From GCA-2746235 sp049609225 (GTDB lineage: Bacteria > Planctomycetota > UBA1135), in assembly GCA_049609225.1 (NCBI GenBank), contig JBMYYH010000044.1, positions 1 to 22,565 on the forward strand: 22,565 nt of DNA, in the 5' to 3' direction. The notes below the pieces were generated by a model. The model saw only the letters and a program-made list of their open reading frames with translations, ran no database searches and was not told where the DNA came from. A program made the translations under genes and the position numbers. Positions 1 through 7,680 of the stretch are shown here, piece by piece; the first letter of the stretch is position 1, and every line of letters starts with the position of its first letter.

Positions 1-500
1 CTCTCGAGAATGGTTGGGCGATGGCTGGACCAGGCACTTTTGTGGTGGAGGATGGCGTCCTCCAGGCCACGGGCGGCATGGGCATGATGTGGTACACCGC
101 GCAGGATTTCGCCGACTTCGAACTGCAGTTGGAATGGCGCGTGGAAGACCCAGCTCATAATGCTGGAGTGTTCGTGCGCTTCCCGGATCCGGGGGTGGAC
201 CCATGGGTGGCGGTGAACGAAGGCTATGAGTTGCAGATCTGCGACACCGCTTCCGAGAAGCACAACACCGGTTCGGTCTATAGCTTCCAAGCACCGACTT
301 CGGTCCCGACCTTGGATGCCGGTGGCTGGAATCACTATCGCATCCGTGTGGTGGGGCAGCAGTACACCATCTGGGTCAATGATGTCCTGGTGAATGAGTT
401 CACCGGCGACCGCACCCTGCGCGGTTACATCGGTCTACAGAACCATGACGACAACTCGCCCGTCCGCTTCCGCAACATCACGGTGCAGGAGATCGATTAA
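1..500 (+). CDS. 3-keto-disaccharide hydrolase (DUF1080) domain protein, 5'-truncated by window edge
   Basis: The reading frame is already open at base 3 and has no stop before the first internal ATG at 21, so the true start lies upstream of the window. About 165 residues are visible. They begin with a GW-x-AGPGTF-x-VEDGVL pattern, then GGMG-MMWY, a DFELQLEWR strand, NAGVFVRFP, YELQICD and a final RGYIGLQNH stretch followed by VRFRNI. This order is typical of the DUF1080 concanavalin-like fold, now associated with 3-keto-disaccharide or 3-keto-glycoside hydrolases. Family members usually carry a further 30-60 residues at the N-terminus, often with a signal peptide, which cannot be seen here. 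The gene ends 3 bases before the MFS transporter gene and shares an operon with it and with a Gfo/Idh/MocA dehydrogenase, which fits a role in cleaving oxidised glycosides. The family call is firm; the actual substrate is unknown. Confidence 0.85.
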   Translation, partial: LENGWAMAGPGTFVVEDGVLQATGGMGMMWYTAQDFADFELQLEWRVEDPAHNAGVFVRFPDPGVDPWVAVNEGYELQICDTASEKHNTGSVYSFQAPTSVPTLDAGGWNHYRIRVVGQQYTIWVNDVLVNEFTGDRTLRGYIGLQNHDDNSPVRFRNITVQEID

Positions 501-503
501 GGC

Positions 504-1796
504 ATGAATGGCGTCGAGCTACCGAGGGAACCTCTGTCGTCTGGCCTGCGTTCGCGGCTGTCGGTGATGATGTTCCTGCAGTACGCCATTTGGGGTGCGT
601 GGCTGCCGTTCCTGTGGTCCTTCCTCAGTGATCACCGCGGCATGAGCGGGGATGAAATCGGCTACATGTTTGCTGCTGGTGCCGTCGGCGCGATCCTTGG
701 TCCCTTTCTGGCCGGTCAAATGGCCGATCGTTGGTTCGCGACCGAGAAGATGCTCGGCGTAAGCCATTTGATTGGTGCGGCCTTGATCTGGCAGCTGGCC
801 ACGATCGATAGTTTCAACGGATTCCTCATCTTTTCGTTGCTCTATGGCTTGGTCTATTCCCCGACCATGCCATTGACCAACTCCCTAGCCTTTCACCACC
901 TGCCCGACGTCGAGCGCGACTTCGGCAAGGTCCGCCTTTGGGGAACCTTCGGTTGGATCGCGGTCGGTATCGGCATGGGCCATTGGTTGGGCATCATGCA
1001 TTCGCCGGAAGGCCTCGATGCGATCGCACTCAAGGCCGAACAGGTCGCAGGCAAGGCCGACGCCTTCCGCCTCAGCGCCATTCTGGGTGCCTTGATGGGG
1101 GTGTTCAGTTTCACCCTGCCGCATACCCCTCCGAGTCGTGCGGGCGAGAAGAATGCAGCCTTGGAAGCGCTGGGTGAGATCAAGCGTCAGCCGCTGTTGC
1201 TGCTGTTCCTGTTGGCCGTGCCGGTCAGTTGTATCCACCAGTTCTACTTCGTGCATACGGAGGGCTTCCTGCACGCCAAGTTGGAGCCACCGGCCTTCTT
1301 CACCGCGATCTTCGGCGTCGGTGGGGGTGGCTTCATGACCATCGGTCAGATGACCGAGGTCTTGGTGATCGGCATGATCCCCTTGTTGGTGAAGCGCGCC
1401 TCGAAACGCATGATCCTGTCCATCGGACTCATCGCCTATGCCTTGCGCATGGCCCTGTTCGCCTACATGGCGGATTCGAGCGCTGCGGTGATGGCGGGCG
1501 TCGCCCTGCATGGAGTCTGCTTCGGTTGCTTCATCTTCGTCTGCTTCATGATCGTCGATGAATACACCACCGAAGACGTCCGCGCCTCGGCACAAAACCT
1601 CTACAACCTCGTGATCGTCGGCATCGGTGTGATCGTGGGGTCGAAGATCGCGGGTTGGGTTGCCGATTGGGCCACCACCGACGGAGTCCTCGATCACACT
1701 AAATTGTTTTCCGTCCCCATGTGGGCGTCGCTAGTTTGCCTGCTCATCCTCCTCGTCGCCTACCCGCGACGCGACCCTCAGACCCTGAACGCATGA
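504..1796 (+). CDS. MFS transporter, NupG-type nucleoside:H+ symporter family
   Basis: The protein has 430 residues and about 12 hydrophobic segments spread along its length, the usual size for this family. The N-terminal pattern RSRLSVMMFLQYAIWGAWLP, followed by GYMFAAGAVGAILGPFLAGQ and MADRWF, is characteristic of the Nuc_H_symport (NupG/XapB) branch of the major facilitator superfamily. It should sit in the inner membrane and use the proton gradient for uptake. The ATG follows the upstream stop by 3 bases, and the 3' end overlaps the next ATG by four bases (ATGA), so the three genes are probably co-transcribed and translationally coupled. In Planctomycetota and Bacteroidota such transporters often lie in sugar-catabolic operons with DUF1080 and Gfo/Idh/MocA genes. 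The cargo here may therefore be a glycoside rather than a nucleoside; this is inference from context. Confidence 0.88.
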   Translation: MNGVELPREPLSSGLRSRLSVMMFLQYAIWGAWLPFLWSFLSDHRGMSGDEIGYMFAAGAVGAILGPFLAGQMADRWFATEKMLGVSHLIGAALIWQLATIDSFNGFLIFSLLYGLVYSPTMPLTNSLAFHHLPDVERDFGKVRLWGTFGWIAVGIGMGHWLGIMHSPEGLDAIALKAEQVAGKADAFRLSAILGALMGVFSFTLPHTPPSRAGEKNAALEALGEIKRQPLLLLFLLAVPVSCIHQFYFVHTEGFLHAKLEPPAFFTAIFGVGGGGFMTIGQMTEVLVIGMIPLLVKRASKRMILSIGLIAYALRMALFAYMADSSAAVMAGVALHGVCFGCFIFVCFMIVDEYTTEDVRASAQNLYNLVIVGIGVIVGSKIAGWVADWATTDGVLDHTKLFSVPMWASLVCLLILLVAYPRRDPQTLNA

Positions 1797-3028
1797 GATC
1801 CCTGTCCATCGGTTTCGTCGGAGCTGGTTTCAACACCAACTTCCACATCCAATCCCTCGTCGAAGTGCGCGATTGCACGGTCGGCGGTGTCGCCAGCCGT
1901 ACCAAGGCATCCGCTGAGAACTCGGCGGAACTTGCGCGCTCCCTTGGCCTGGGGGATACCCAAGCCTTCGACACCATCGAAGAGATGGCTGCCGATCCTT
2001 CGATTGATTCGATCTGGGTCAACAGCCCTAACGACAGCCGCATCGCGGTGATGGAGGCGATCGCGGCGGGTAATGCCAAGCGTGAGACTCCTCTGAAGGG
2101 CGTCGCCTGCGAGAAACCGCTCGCACGCAACATGGTCGAGGCGCAACAGGTCGTCGACATCATGAAGGAGGCTGGCATTCCCACCGGTTACCTCGAGAAC
2201 CAGGTGTTCACGCCCACCGTGGTACGCGGAAAGGATGTGATTTGGAGCCGTGCTGCGCCGATTACCGGGCGTCCCTATCTGGCACGTGCTGCGGAAGAGC
2301 ACTGTGGGCCACATAGCCCATGGTTCTGGCAGGGAGAGATCCAGGGTGGTGGCGTCATGAACGACATGATGTGCCACAGCGTCGAGACCGCGCGCTTCCT
2401 CTTGACCGAGCCAGGCGCCCCGCGTGATTCCCTGACTGCTGTTTCGGTCAATGCGCAAATCGCTTCGCTGAAGTGGACGCGCCCGGAGTACGTGCAGGAA
2501 CTGAAGGATGTACACGGCCCCGAGGTCGACTACTCGAAGAAGCCTTCAGAAGACTTCGCGCGTTGCACCATCACCTTCCGCGATAAGGAAGGGCATACGC
2601 TAATCGCCGAAGCGACCACCTCGTGGGCTTTCGTCGGCGCTGGGTTGCGCTTGAGCTTTGAGCTGCTGGGCCCCGAATACTCGATGCGCTCCAACTCGCT
2701 CGATACCGGTCTCGAAGCCTTCTTCTCACGCAAGGTCGTCGGCGAGTCCGGCGAAGACATGATCGAGAAGCAGAACGCCGAACAGGGCGTGATGCCGATC
2801 GTGCCCGATGAGGCATCGGCTTATGGCTATGCGGCGGAGAACCGTCACATGATCCAAGCTTTCCTCGCCGGACGCACTCCCGACCTCACCTTTGATGATG
2901 GTCTGGAAGTGGTGCGTCTGTTGATGGCGGCCTACAAATCGGCCGAACTCGAGCGCGCCGTCGATCCATCCGACGACGACCTCATCGCTTTCCGTCCCGC
3001 CGTCGCGCGCGGCGAATACCGCCCTTAA
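1793..3028 (+). CDS. Gfo/Idh/MocA family NAD(P)-dependent oxidoreductase
   Basis: The chosen start at 1793 overlaps the transporter stop as ATGA and puts the dinucleotide-binding motif IGFVGAGFNTNFH at residues 6-18, where it belongs. A longer frame from 1721 would add 24 residues that are only the transporter gene read out of frame. The 411-residue product has the Rossmann fold, the conserved EKP lysine motif (E107-K108-P109) and the GGGVMND-MMCH motif (D191, H195) expected near the active site. These enzymes oxidise or reduce hydroxyls of sugars, inositols and related compounds with NAD(P). No Tat or Sec signal is visible, so it is probably cytoplasmic. Its place behind a DUF1080 hydrolase and a transporter suggests it forms or reduces a 3-keto-sugar, but the substrate cannot be read from sequence. 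The TAA stop is shared with the convergent minus-strand gene in the palindrome TTAA. Confidence 0.9.
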   Translation: MRSLSIGFVGAGFNTNFHIQSLVEVRDCTVGGVASRTKASAENSAELARSLGLGDTQAFDTIEEMAADPSIDSIWVNSPNDSRIAVMEAIAAGNAKRETPLKGVACEKPLARNMVEAQQVVDIMKEAGIPTGYLENQVFTPTVVRGKDVIWSRAAPITGRPYLARAAEEHCGPHSPWFWQGEIQGGGVMNDMMCHSVETARFLLTEPGAPRDSLTAVSVNAQIASLKWTRPEYVQELKDVHGPEVDYSKKPSEDFARCTITFRDKEGHTLIAEATTSWAFVGAGLRLSFELLGPEYSMRSNSLDTGLEAFFSRKVVGESGEDMIEKQNAEQGVMPIVPDEASAYGYAAENRHMIQAFLAGRTPDLTFDDGLEVVRLLMAAYKSAELERAVDPSDDDLIAFRPAVARGEYRP

Positions 3029-3567
3029 TCGAGCAGCTTGACGGCACTGCCTTCGGGCAGCTTGATGTAGCGGAAGCCTTCCTGCGGGAAGAGATAATCC
3101 TCACGACTGGGCAAGTTGATGACTTGCCCAGCGTCCGTGACGAACTCGAGGAATCCTTCGCCGCTGCCTTTGCTGACCAGGATCGGCGGTAGGGCTTCTT
3201 GCGTATTGCCGGACTTGCGGTGACTGAGGTTGGTCACGTTGGTGGGTTGGCCCACGCTGTAGACCCATTCGGCATGATCCATGTTGATCAGGATCTTGGT
3301 ATGGCCGAGCACCGAAAAGGGCAGGCGCACCAACTCCGGGTTGGTGGAACCGCCACTGGGCCCATTGGCGTTGCTGCCGAGAGGGGCGAACTCCACCCAA
3401 CCTTCGCCGGCATTGCCCGTGCCTTCGATCAGGATGACACCGGCATCGCCGCTACCCATGGTTGAGGCAACAGGGGCGGTGTTGGGGGAGTCGTCGGTGG
3501 AGCCAGAAGCCCAAGAGCTGAGGAACAGAAGACCGGCAGCACCGAGCAGATAGATGGATCGGTTCAT
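3025..3567 (-). CDS. Small secreted protein of unknown function with an internal repeat
   Basis: This is a 180-residue protein. The N-terminus MNRSIYLLGAAGLLFLSSWA looks like a Sec signal peptide with a probable cut after an ASG triplet. I do not recognise the family. The mature part contains two similar units. The first has VILIEGTGNAGEGWVEF followed by LVRLP, and the second has PILVSKGSGEGFLEF followed by VINLP. This suggests a duplicated beta-rich module. Its ATG overlaps the stop of the upstream methyltransferase-like gene by four bases (ATGA), so it is the last gene of a minus-strand operon with the exported methyltransferase-like protein and the LRR lipoprotein. Its stop lies inside the TTAA shared with the convergent oxidoreductase gene. 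An envelope or periplasmic role is likely; nothing more specific can be supported. Confidence 0.75.
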   Translation of the reverse strand: MNRSIYLLGAAGLLFLSSWASGSTDDSPNTAPVASTMGSGDAGVILIEGTGNAGEGWVEFAPLGSNANGPSGGSTNPELVRLPFSVLGHTKILINMDHAEWVYSVGQPTNVTNLSHRKSGNTQEALPPILVSKGSGEGFLEFVTDAGQVINLPSREDYLFPQEGFRYIKLPEGSAVKLLD

Positions 3568-4331
3568 GAGGATTCAGTAGCGGGTTTGCGGAAAAGGTAG
3601 ACGAAACGGGAGGTCGTGTCGCGACCTCCGGGACCCTTCGAGAAGATGTTCCAGTCGAGGGGGTCGGTGGGGTCCGTGAGCAAATAGGACTCGGCTTCGA
3701 AGACGAAACCAGCGGCTTCGATTTCTTCACGCACCAAAGCGGCTTCGACACGATGCAATTCCTGACCGACGCTCATGCCCGCACCTTCCTTGGCGTGATG
3801 ATCGACCACCCCGAAGACGCCGCCAGGTTTCAGGCTGGCGAAGACCAGGGCGTTGAAGGCTTTGCGGTCGACCTTCTGCCATCCGAAGTCGTGATAGAAA
3901 CGCACCAGAATCGCGGCATCGAGGTCGGTAGGCAGGCCAGCATCGTCGAATTCGGTATCGAGGCGCACCACATTCGGTAGACGTTCGTCGGCCAGACGTG
4001 CGGTGAGTGGGGCATCGGCGAAGACCTCCAAGGGAATGGAAGTGTTTTGGCAGTACACCTTGCCTTGACTGCCGACGGCACGTGCAAGGATCTCGGTGTA
4101 ATAACCATCACCCGCCATCAAGTCCGCGACCTTCATGCCGCGTTTGATGTCGAAGAAATCGAGCACGCGGGTCGGATTGCGCTCGGCATCGCGTTTCAAA
4201 TCGGTCGGCAAACGGTCGGGGTGTTGCACGGCAGCGGCGACGGGATCGTCGACGGTGGAAGGAGCCGGTTCCTGCAGCAGCAGGGCACCCAGGCCAAGGC
4301 ACAAGGGAACGCTAGCGAGAAAGAAACGCAT
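3564..4331 (-). CDS. Predicted class I SAM-dependent methyltransferase with N-terminal signal peptide
   Basis: The 255-residue product starts with MRFFLASVPLCLGLGALLLQ, a convincing signal peptide or membrane anchor. It then has a Rossmann-type methyltransferase core: motif I VADLMAGDGYYTEILARAVG at residues 68-87, an acidic loop LDAAILVRFYHDFGW, and LKPGGVFGVVDHHAK. It ends with HRVEAALVREEIEAAGF and a C-terminal strand. It resembles the predicted methyltransferases of COG4798, many of which also carry signal sequences. I chose the ATG at 4331, which overlaps the upstream LRR stop as TGATG, over a TTG one codon earlier. The 3' end overlaps the next gene by ATGA. An exported protein would have no obvious source of SAM, so it may use the fold for something else or face the cytoplasm. 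The fold is well supported; the activity is not. Confidence 0.82.
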   Translation of the reverse strand: MRFFLASVPLCLGLGALLLQEPAPSTVDDPVAAAVQHPDRLPTDLKRDAERNPTRVLDFFDIKRGMKVADLMAGDGYYTEILARAVGSQGKVYCQNTSIPLEVFADAPLTARLADERLPNVVRLDTEFDDAGLPTDLDAAILVRFYHDFGWQKVDRKAFNALVFASLKPGGVFGVVDHHAKEGAGMSVGQELHRVEAALVREEIEAAGFVFEAESYLLTDPTDPLDWNIFSKGPGGRDTTSRFVYLFRKPATESS

Positions 4332-4900
4332 CAAGGCGAGTCTAGCAGGTAGGCGGCCTGGGGATTGCGTCGCAGGAACTCTTGCCGATAACTCGCATGA
4401 CGTGCGGTCCAGGCATACCGAATGGTGCGCATGGTAGGAATCTGCGCCAAGGTCTCGAGACCACGATCGGTGATGTCGGTGTAGGTGAGGTCAAGGCTTT
4501 CCAGGGCAGGCAAGAGGGCCAAGGCCTGCATGCCTTCATCACTGATGCCTTGCACCTGACACAAGGAAAGATGCCGGAGTTCACCCAAGGTATGCAAATG
4601 CCACAGGCCCGCATCGGTGACCTTCATGTTCCAGCCGCCAAGGACCAAGGATTCGAGATCATGCAGATGGCTGATGTATTGCAACAGGTCCTCGTCATCG
4701 ACGGGTTCGCCTATCGGTGGATCCAGGCGCATCTCGCCGTCGTCCCAAATGGAAAGCTCGGTGACATGCTCCATCTCCATGAGGGTCTGCCATTGCGCCT
4801 TGGTTGGTGCCGCTTGGAAGGACAGGCTGGTCGAGACCTCGCCCCAAGCTGCCTGTTGGCAGCTGCAGAGAAGAAGGAGTGGGAGTAGGAGGGTACGCAT
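4331..4900 (-). CDS. Leucine-rich-repeat lipoprotein, small
   Basis: The ATG at 4900 is chosen because the hydrophobic stretch MRTLLLPLLLLCSCQQ begins there. It gives a short signal sequence with a lipobox-like LCSC (C14), so the product is probably a lipoprotein. A longer frame from 5068 would overlap the rmuC 3' end and adds only arginine-rich out-of-frame sequence. The 189-residue protein has at least three degenerate leucine-rich repeats in its second half: LESLVLGGWNMKVTDAGLW, LRHLSLCQVQGISDEGMQAL and LESLDLTYTDITDRGLETL. They are of the RNI/AMN1-like type common in Planctomycetota. LRRs usually bind proteins; no partner is evident. It lies 64 bases after rmuC and its stop overlaps the start of the exported methyltransferase-like gene (TGATG), so at least the last three genes of this strand form a tight unit. 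Confidence 0.8.
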   Translation of the reverse strand: MRTLLLPLLLLCSCQQAAWGEVSTSLSFQAAPTKAQWQTLMEMEHVTELSIWDDGEMRLDPPIGEPVDDEDLLQYISHLHDLESLVLGGWNMKVTDAGLWHLHTLGELRHLSLCQVQGISDEGMQALALLPALESLDLTYTDITDRGLETLAQIPTMRTIRYAWTARHASYRQEFLRRNPQAAYLLDSP

Positions 4901-4964
4901 GAAGGAACGACGCCACCGGAGTGGGGTCCTTGGTCGAACAAGGTGCGTGGAGAGGTCGAAACGC

Positions 4965-6230
4965 CTAAGCGCCCGCATCCATCTCCCGCTCACTTGGAGG
5001 GGGGAGATCGGTGCGCGGTTCGGTCGTGAGCTCCTCAGGGGCCACGAGAGTCTTGCGAGGATCGACATCGGCCTTCTCCTCTAGACGCCGTCCCTGCGGC
5101 AAAACTTTCCGATTAAAGCTACCGACGGCGGAGTTGTAGGCCTTCACCGCCGTATTCAAGCCATTGCCGGCCTTACTGAGGTGATCCGTGAACACCTTCA
5201 TGCGGCCGTGATACTCACGCGCCACCTCGACGATGTCCTTCGCATTCCGCTCCAATTTCTTCTGCTGCCAATAGAGCGACACGGTGCGCAGCAAAGCCAA
5301 CAGGGTGACGGGTGTGGCGATCAATACGCCACGCGTCATCGCATCCTCTTGGAGATCCGGCGCAACCTGATAGGCAGCTTCCAACAGGTGATCTCCAGGC
5401 AGGAACATCACGGTGAAGTCGATCTCGCCTTCGACGCTGGAGCTGTAATCCTTCTTCTCCAGCGTGCGCACATGGCCGCGCAGGTCTTGCGCATGTTGCG
5501 TCAACAACTGCTTGCGACGTGCGGGATCCTGCTCCGACTGCGCATCCAAGAACGCCGCCATCGGCACCTTGCTGTCGACGGGAATGGCATCGCCGCCAGG
5601 CAACAGCACCACGAAGTCCGGACGCTGCCCATCCTTCGTGGTTTCCTGCGTGCGGTAATGCATACCTTCGGTCATGCCGGCGAGTTCAAATACGCGCGAC
5701 ACCACGTTTTCACCCCATTGACCGCGAGCCTGCGAACTTCCACGCAAAGCCACACTCAGACTCTCACTCTTCAGGCGCAGATCCTTGGTCGAAGTGAGCA
5801 GGTCATCCAGTTGTTGCTTCAAGGCACCTTGCGCCTTGCCACGTTGCTGTTCGAGCTCACGCGTCTGTTCGGCCAAAGTCTTCAGCTGCTCCTGGAATGG
5901 CTTCAACTGCAACTCGGTCTTCTGCAGAATCGACGCCGAGTTGTCCTTCAAGGCTTGGCCGGCCAGCGCCTGAAAACTATCCCGCAGTTCCCGCCGCAGA
6001 TCCTCCGAAGTCTTCTTTTCCGCCTCATGGGTGGCCCGCAAGGTCTCCAGACGGGCTTCCGACGCTGCCAATTCCTTGTCGATCTCGGTCAAACGCGCGA
6101 CCAGTTCCGCTTCGCGCGTGTTGGCGGCCAATTGCTCCGCCTGCGCGAGTCCACGGGTCTTTTGCGTGGCGAGAATGATTCCGACCGCCAGACCCAGCAC
6201 GAGGCCGATGAGAACCCATAGGACTTCCAT
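4965..6230 (-). CDS. rmuC: DNA recombination protein RmuC family
   Basis: From the ATG at 6230 the 421-residue protein starts with MEVLWVLIGLVLGLAVGIIL, a membrane anchor, followed by a long charged coiled coil (about residues 25-160) and then the RmuC domain. The domain is marked by RGQWGENVVSRVFELAGM, RPDFVVLLPGG, DSKVPMAAFLDA, FTVMFLPGDHLLEAA, GVLIATPVTLLALLRTVSLY and a closing KAYNSAVGSFNRKVLPQGRR. This matches the family closely in content and length. RmuC limits some forms of DNA inversion or recombination and has a nuclease-like fold; its biochemical role is poorly defined. A longer frame runs upstream to 6665 but would overlap the divergent phosphatase gene, so I reject it. Only 45 bases separate this gene from the divergent phoD-like gene. 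The C-terminal tail is acidic and proline-rich. Confidence 0.93.
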   Translation of the reverse strand: MEVLWVLIGLVLGLAVGIILATQKTRGLAQAEQLAANTREAELVARLTEIDKELAASEARLETLRATHEAEKKTSEDLRRELRDSFQALAGQALKDNSASILQKTELQLKPFQEQLKTLAEQTRELEQQRGKAQGALKQQLDDLLTSTKDLRLKSESLSVALRGSSQARGQWGENVVSRVFELAGMTEGMHYRTQETTKDGQRPDFVVLLPGGDAIPVDSKVPMAAFLDAQSEQDPARRKQLLTQHAQDLRGHVRTLEKKDYSSSVEGEIDFTVMFLPGDHLLEAAYQVAPDLQEDAMTRGVLIATPVTLLALLRTVSLYWQQKKLERNAKDIVEVAREYHGRMKVFTDHLSKAGNGLNTAVKAYNSAVGSFNRKVLPQGRRLEEKADVDPRKTLVAPEELTTEPRTDLPPPSEREMDAGA

Positions 6231-6275
6231 GGACGAAGTGTAGCAGGACAGGCTCCGTGACCTTACAACCAGAGC
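6231..6275. other. Short divergent intergenic region between rmuC and the phoD-like gene
   Basis: These 45 bases must hold the start signals for two divergent genes unless promoters lie inside the coding sequences. I see no pair of -35/-10 hexamers with acceptable spacing on either strand and no clear ribosome-binding site, so I mark no promoter. Confidence 0.5.
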
Positions 6276-7619
6276 ATGTCGGTGCGGCCGGTCTCCCTCA
6301 TCCTTGCCGCGAGTCTGCTCGCGTTCCCTTCCTGTTCGAGTTCCACTGCGCGGCAGGATGGACTGCGATCCGGGCCTATGTTGGGCGATCTGCAGGCCGA
6401 AACCGTGCGCATCTGGGCCGAGGCAGAACAGCCCAGTCTCTACACAGTGGAACTTGCGGTGAAGGGCCAAGACCAAAGTTGGGTTCCTGCGCGGAATGCT
6501 GCGGGGGAGCAAGCGCAACTCGATCTCACCGCGGATCGTCAGCATGGACAATGCCAGATCGTTGGCCTGTTGCCGGATACCACCTACCGCTATCGCCTGG
6601 TGCGCGATGGCCGTCCGCAGCCGGCTCCTTTCGATCAGAGTTTTCATACCTTGCCCGTCGCGCATGAGATGGAAAGCCTACGCGTGGTGTTTGGAAGTTG
6701 CGCCGGCAATTGGGGCATCGATCCGGATCAACCCGTGTTCCGCGCGATTCACGCACAGGACCCGGATCTGTTCCTGTGGCTCGGCGACAACATCTATTAC
6801 GGCTTGAAGGGCCGTGAATGGGAAGATCCGAGCCTGATGGAAGCGCGTTGGTCGATCCAGCGCGCTATGCCGAGTCTGCAGCCCTTGCTTGCCGATACGC
6901 CGCATTACGCCGTTTGGGATGACCATGACTATGGGCCCAATGATTCCGATAAGGAATATGTCCTGCGTGATTTCTCGCTCGACCTCTTCACTTCCTATTG
7001 GCCGAATCCTGCGGCTGGATTGGAGGGGCCGGATGGTGTGTTCTTCTCTTTTCGTGCCGGCCCGGTCGAGTTCTTCATGCTCGACACGCGCTACGACCGT
7101 CAACCCAATCGCACTGCCGATGCGAAAGGCAAGCAACCGCTCCTGTCGGAATCACGATGGGCGTGGTTGTTCGATGGTCTGCGCACCAGCGATGCCGACT
7201 TCAAGGTCGTGGCCTCGGGCATGCAAGTCTTGACGACCTACCACCGCTTCGAGACCTGGAATCTGTTCCCCGAAGAGCGCAGTCGTCTGTTGGACTTCTT
7301 ACAGCGCGAAGCCATCGGTGGCGTGTTCTTCTTGAGCGGGGATCGTCACATCGGGGAAGCCATCCGCATGCCGCGACGGGGGACTTACGACCTGATCGAG
7401 TTCACTTCCTCACCTCTTGCTGCGGGCGTCGGCGAGGCCAAGCCCGACGCGGAGGTTCAAGAACGCATTCCCGGCACCCTTGCGGCTACCGAGAACTTCG
7501 GGGTTCTGGAGTTCGATTTCGCAGATGCCGAGCCGAGCCTAAGCTTCCGCCTGCACGATGTTTATGGGCGGCCTCTGGGGCGTCAGGTGGTTCTGCGGTT
7601 GGACCAACTACAGCCCTGA
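6276..7619 (+). CDS. PhoD-like metallophosphatase, exported
   Basis: The 447-residue protein starts with a hydrophobic signal sequence ending in LLAFPSCSSS, so it is exported and perhaps lipidated at C20, although the lipobox is imperfect. Residues 35-128 resemble the small beta-sandwich domain found before PhoD catalytic domains. It is followed by the metallophosphatase core with GSCAGNWG (C142), LWLGDNIYYG (D171), VWDDHDYGPND (D215-D218), FFMLDTRYDR (D270) and FFLSGDRHIGEA (D356, H358). These are the metal-ligand motifs of the PhoD-like family, which hydrolyses phosphomonoesters and diesters outside the cytoplasm, typically with iron and calcium. All expected motifs are present. The next gene starts 61 bases downstream on the same strand. 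I see no Pho box, so regulation by phosphate cannot be claimed. Confidence 0.88.
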   Translation: MSVRPVSLILAASLLAFPSCSSSTARQDGLRSGPMLGDLQAETVRIWAEAEQPSLYTVELAVKGQDQSWVPARNAAGEQAQLDLTADRQHGQCQIVGLLPDTTYRYRLVRDGRPQPAPFDQSFHTLPVAHEMESLRVVFGSCAGNWGIDPDQPVFRAIHAQDPDLFLWLGDNIYYGLKGREWEDPSLMEARWSIQRAMPSLQPLLADTPHYAVWDDHDYGPNDSDKEYVLRDFSLDLFTSYWPNPAAGLEGPDGVFFSFRAGPVEFFMLDTRYDRQPNRTADAKGKQPLLSESRWAWLFDGLRTSDADFKVVASGMQVLTTYHRFETWNLFPEERSRLLDFLQREAIGGVFFLSGDRHIGEAIRMPRRGTYDLIEFTSSPLAAGVGEAKPDAEVQERIPGTLAATENFGVLEFDFADAEPSLSFRLHDVYGRPLGRQVVLRLDQLQP

Positions 7620-7680
7620 TGCGCATCCGCCGCGCCGCATTTGCACCGGCTGCAGCCAGCGAGGAAACTGGGGTATTCCC

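Noticed and set aside
885..1697. Minus-strand open frame of 270 codons opposite the MFS transporter
   Set aside because: Low-complexity His/Asp/Gln-rich translation with no domain; the plus-strand transporter has clear family motifs.
4901..4964. Possible terminator between rmuC and the LRR gene
   Set aside because: Only short 4-5 bp stems (for example CCTTG/CAAGG on the minus strand) and no T-tract; not enough for a call.
6231..6665. 145-codon N-terminal extension of RmuC
   Set aside because: It would overlap the phosphatase gene on the other strand and shows no membrane anchor or family similarity, while the ATG at 6230 starts a typical RmuC N-terminus.
7558..7680. Upstream extension of the SH3 protein
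   Set aside because: It overlaps the 3' end of the phosphatase gene and would bury the signal peptide inside the protein.
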